DNA from: Gammaproteobacteria bacterium
GTDB taxonomy: Bacteria > Pseudomonadota > Gammaproteobacteria > Ga0077536
Reading direction: 5' to 3'
Assembly (NCBI GenBank): GCA_016191285.1
Contig: JACPPA010000014.1
Span: forward strand, 62,001-126,000
Length of the DNA stretch: 64,000 bases
The translations under genes and the position numbers were made by a program. Below, in pieces: positions 61,360 to 64,000 of the stretch. The notes beneath the pieces were generated by a model that saw only the letters and a list, made by a program, of their open reading frames with translations, was not told where the DNA came from and did not search any database. Within the stretch, counting starts at the first letter, position 1, and each line of letters begins with the position of its first letter.

Positions 61360-64000
61360 GCGACTTCAATCTTTCCGCGTGGGCCGTACGTGAGCGCGGC
61401 GTCACGCTGTTCCTGATCGCGGCGATCGTCGTTGCCGGCACCTACGCGTTCTTCAATTTGGGCCGAGCGGAAGATCCCAGCTTCAGCGTGAAAATTATGA
61501 CCATCGCGACGGTCTGGCCGGGGGCCACCGCTGAGGAGATGCAGAACTTGGTCGCCGAACCGCTCGAAAAGCGGATGCAGGAACTGCGGTGGTACGACTG
61601 GACGGAGACTTTCACACGCCCCGGCCTGGCCTTCATGACGGTATCACTGAAGGATTCCACACCGCCTTCGGCAGTGGCCGGCGAGTTGTACCAGGCCCGC
61701 AAAAAACTGGGCGACGAAGCCGCCAAGCTACCTCGAGGGGTCGTCGGCCCGCTGATCGACGACGAGTACGGCGATGTTACATTCGTGCTCTACGCGCTCA
61801 AGGCCAAGGGCGTGCCGCATCGCGTGTTGGTGCGCGAGGCCGAGCAACTGCGCCAGCGTCTTCTGCACGTCGCCGGCGTCAAGAAGGTGAAGATCATCGG
61901 CGAACGCCCCGAACGGATTTACATCGATTTCTCGTACGAGCGCCTGGCGACGCTCGGCATCTCTCCGCGAGAAGTCTTCGGCGCCCTCAACAATCGCAAC
62001 GTTCTCACGCCGGCCGGATCGATCGACACCCGCAGCCCGCAGGTCTTCATGCGCCTGGACGGGGCGCTCGACGATATCGACAAGATTCGCGACACGCCCA
62101 TCGTGGCCAAAGGGCGCATCCTCAAGCTGTCTGACGTTGCTGAAGTGAAGCACGGCTACGAGGATCCGGCGACATTCCTGATCCGCAACGGGGGAGAGCA
62201 GACGCTGATGCTTGGCGTCGTGATGCAGGACCGGTACAACGGCCTGCTGTTGGGCGAGAATCTTGAAAAGGAACACGCCGCGATCACCGCTGAGATGCCG
62301 TTGGGTCTGTCACTGACCAAGGTGACCGATCAGTCCGTCAACATCGAGGAAGCCTATGGCGAATTCATGTTGAAGTTCCTCGTTGCGCTGTTGGTCGTGA
62401 TTGCGGTTAGCTTAGTAAGCATGGGTTGGCGCGTCGGATTGGTGGTGGCCGCTGCCGTGCCGCTGACCCTGGCCAGCGTCTTCGTGATCATGCTTGCCAC
62501 GGGACGCGACTTCGATCGCATCACACTTGGCGCATTGATTCTTTCGCTCGGCTTGCTGGTGGACGATGCGATCATCGTCATCGAGGCCATGGTCGTGCGG
62601 ATGGAGGAAGGCCTCGACCGGATCGCTGCGGTGACACACGCGTGGAGCCATACGGCGGCGCCCATGTTGTCCGGTACGCTGGTCACCGCCATTGGACTGA
62701 TGCCGGTAGCCTTCGCTAAGTCTGGGGCCGGTGAATACGCCGGCAACATCTTCTGGGTGGTGAGCTTCTCCCTTCTCGCATCGTGGGTGGTGGCAGTGGC
62801 CTTCACGCCGTACCTTGGAGTCAAACTCCTTCCCGCGATTCGCCGTGTCGAAGGGGGACACGAAGCCATCTACGGCACGCCGCGCTATCGCCGACTGCGC
62901 GCCTGGATCGTCAAGGCGGTCACGCACCGGAAAAAGGTCGCCCTGACGGTGCTCGCGACACTGGTAGTCTCCGTTCTGGGCATTGGCCTGGCGAAGCAGC
63001 AGTTCTTCCCCACATCCGACCGACCCGAAGTCCTGATCGAAGTGCAGATGCCGGAAGGATCGAGCATCGAGGCGACCAGCGCGGCAGTCGAAAAGGTCGA
63101 GGCCTGGCTCGACGAGCAGCCCGAGGCCCAGGTGGTGACCAGCTACATAGGGCAGGGCGCCCCGCGCTTCTATTTAGCCATTCATCCCGAACTGCCCGAC
63201 CCCTCATTCGCCAAGATCGTAGTCCTCACCCCCAATGCCGCTTCGCGCGAAGCGCTCTTGCACCGCGTCCGCCAGTCGGCCGCCGACGGACTCGTGCCGG
63301 AGGCACGGATCCGACCCACGCGGATCGTCTTTGGCCCTCCTTCACTCTTTCCGGTCGCGTTCCGCGTGATGGGTCCGGAAGAGGCCACCGTACGAGCCAT
63401 TGCCGAAGACGTGCTGGGCGTGATGAAGCAGATGCCCGCACTGCGCCAGGTGAACACGGACTGGGGCGAACGCGTGCCCACCGTTCATTTCGTGCTCGAT
63501 CAGGATCGACTGCGTGCCATCGGGCTGTCCTCGCGCGATGTGGGCGAGCAGATGCAGTTCCTCCTGAACGGAATCCCGGTGACCCAGATCCGCGAGAACA
63601 TCCGTTCGGTCGACGTGATCGCCCGGAGCGGTGGGCCGAACCGCCTCGATCCCGCGAAGCTGGCAGCGTTCACACTGATCGGCGTGGAGGGGCAGCGGGT
63701 TCCGTTCGACCAGATCGGCCGTACTGAAGTGCGGATGGAAAATCCGGTCATGCGCCGTCGGGATCGGTATCCGACCATCACGGTCAGAGGCGATGTCGGC
63801 GATGAATTCCAGCCACCCGAGGTCTCACTGCAGGTCCTCGAGAAGATCGCGCCGATCATCGAGAACCTTCCTGCGGGCTACAAGATCGAGACGGGCTCTG
63901 CGCTCGAAGAGGCCGGAAAGGCCAACACGGAACTCGCGAAGGTGGTCCCCGTCATGTTGATCCTCATGATGGTCGTGATCATTTTTCAGGTTCGCTCCCT
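61356..64000 (+). CDS. RND efflux permease (3' end outside window)
   Basis: The GTG at 61356 overlaps the adaptor stop (GTGA). The frame runs to the right edge (about 880 residues). It begins SDFNLSAWAVRERGVTLFLI and has the first porter loop VWPGATAEEMQNLVAEPLEK. The proton relay pair is in ILSLGLLVDDAIIVIEAMVV. A second porter half begins near KQQFFPTSDRPEVLIEVQMP, and helix 8 begins at the edge. The sequence fits the HAE1-like branch paired with short lipid-anchored adaptors, distinct from the mdtBC genes at 14-20 kb. The substrate is unknown. Confidence 0.9.
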   Translation, partial: MSDFNLSAWAVRERGVTLFLIAAIVVAGTYAFFNLGRAEDPSFSVKIMTIATVWPGATAEEMQNLVAEPLEKRMQELRWYDWTETFTRPGLAFMTVSLKDSTPPSAVAGELYQARKKLGDEAAKLPRGVVGPLIDDEYGDVTFVLYALKAKGVPHRVLVREAEQLRQRLLHVAGVKKVKIIGERPERIYIDFSYERLATLGISPREVFGALNNRNVLTPAGSIDTRSPQVFMRLDGALDDIDKIRDTPIVAKGRILKLSDVAEVKHGYEDPATFLIRNGGEQTLMLGVVMQDRYNGLLLGENLEKEHAAITAEMPLGLSLTKVTDQSVNIEEAYGEFMLKFLVALLVVIAVSLVSMGWRVGLVVAAAVPLTLASVFVIMLATGRDFDRITLGALILSLGLLVDDAIIVIEAMVVRMEEGLDRIAAVTHAWSHTAAPMLSGTLVTAIGLMPVAFAKSGAGEYAGNIFWVVSFSLLASWVVAVAFTPYLGVKLLPAIRRVEGGHEAIYGTPRYRRLRAWIVKAVTHRKKVALTVLATLVVSVLGIGLAKQQFFPTSDRPEVLIEVQMPEGSSIEATSAAVEKVEAWLDEQPEAQVVTSYIGQGAPRFYLAIHPELPDPSFAKIVVLTPNAASREALLHRVRQSAADGLVPEARIRPTRIVFGPPSLFPVAFRVMGPEEATVRAIAEDVLGVMKQMPALRQVNTDWGERVPTVHFVLDQDRLRAIGLSSRDVGEQMQFLLNGIPVTQIRENIRSVDVIARSGGPNRLDPAKLAAFTLIGVEGQRVPFDQIGRTEVRMENPVMRRRDRYPTITVRGDVGDEFQPPEVSLQVLEKIAPIIENLPAGYKIETGSALEEAGKANTELAKVVPVMLILMMVVIIFQVRS

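Overview
This is a GC-rich (roughly 58-60 percent by eye) chromosomal segment of a proteobacterium. MdtABC-type efflux with a NodT-type outer membrane channel, a Kup potassium carrier, an OpgD-like glucan protein, a CpxRA/CpxP-like stress module and REP-type palindromes all fit a beta- or gammaproteobacterium. I cannot name the genus. I see no tRNA, rRNA or CRISPR array.

Region 1 (1-28 kb) is mostly envelope and housekeeping. It opens with a quinohaemoprotein dehydrogenase cut by the window edge. An MHS-type transporter, a CpxA/CpxR-like pair divergent from a CpxP/Spy-like protein, and small exported proteins follow. Next come 3-hydroxybutyrate dehydrogenase, Kup, a DUF4337 protein, a tightly coupled four-gene tripartite RND operon, OpgD and a DUF2237 protein. 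A decayed Xre/RES toxin-antitoxin pair follows, with an IS1182-like element inserted 36 bp upstream of the antitoxin. Two uncharacterised genes and peptide deformylase close the region.

Region 2 (28.8-46.7 kb) is an aromatic-catabolism island. Two unrelated hydroquinone ring-cleavage dioxygenases stand head to head: a LinE/PcpA-like one and a two-subunit HapCD/PnpCD-like one. An oxidoreductase/PhyH set of unknown substrate follows. The aerobic benzoyl-CoA (box) pathway comes next: boxR-boxC-boxB leftward, a flavodoxin and a benzoate-CoA ligase rightward. Last in line after boxB is a homologue of archaeal F420-dependent methylene-tetrahydromethanopterin dehydrogenase (Mtd). BoxC releases formate, so a C1 enzyme here is suggestive. 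boxA and boxD are absent from the window. Two M14 peptidase genes are translationally coupled to the ligase gene. A pair of about 113-bp hairpin repeats in opposite orientation brackets boxB, boxC, boxR and the flavodoxin gene.

Region 3 (46.7-56.6 kb) is mixed: a c-di-GMP protein with a degenerate GGDEF motif, an orphan pseudopilin, a methyltransferase, an exported SOD, an enoyl-CoA hydratase, a DJ-1/PfpI protein, a hemerythrin with altered metal ligands, a GNAT and two gene remnants.

Region 4 (56.8-64 kb) is a TetR-controlled operon of two SDRs, a quinone-oxidoreductase-like MDR, an RND adaptor and an RND permease cut by the right edge. The same palindromic operator lies before both the tetR gene and the operon.
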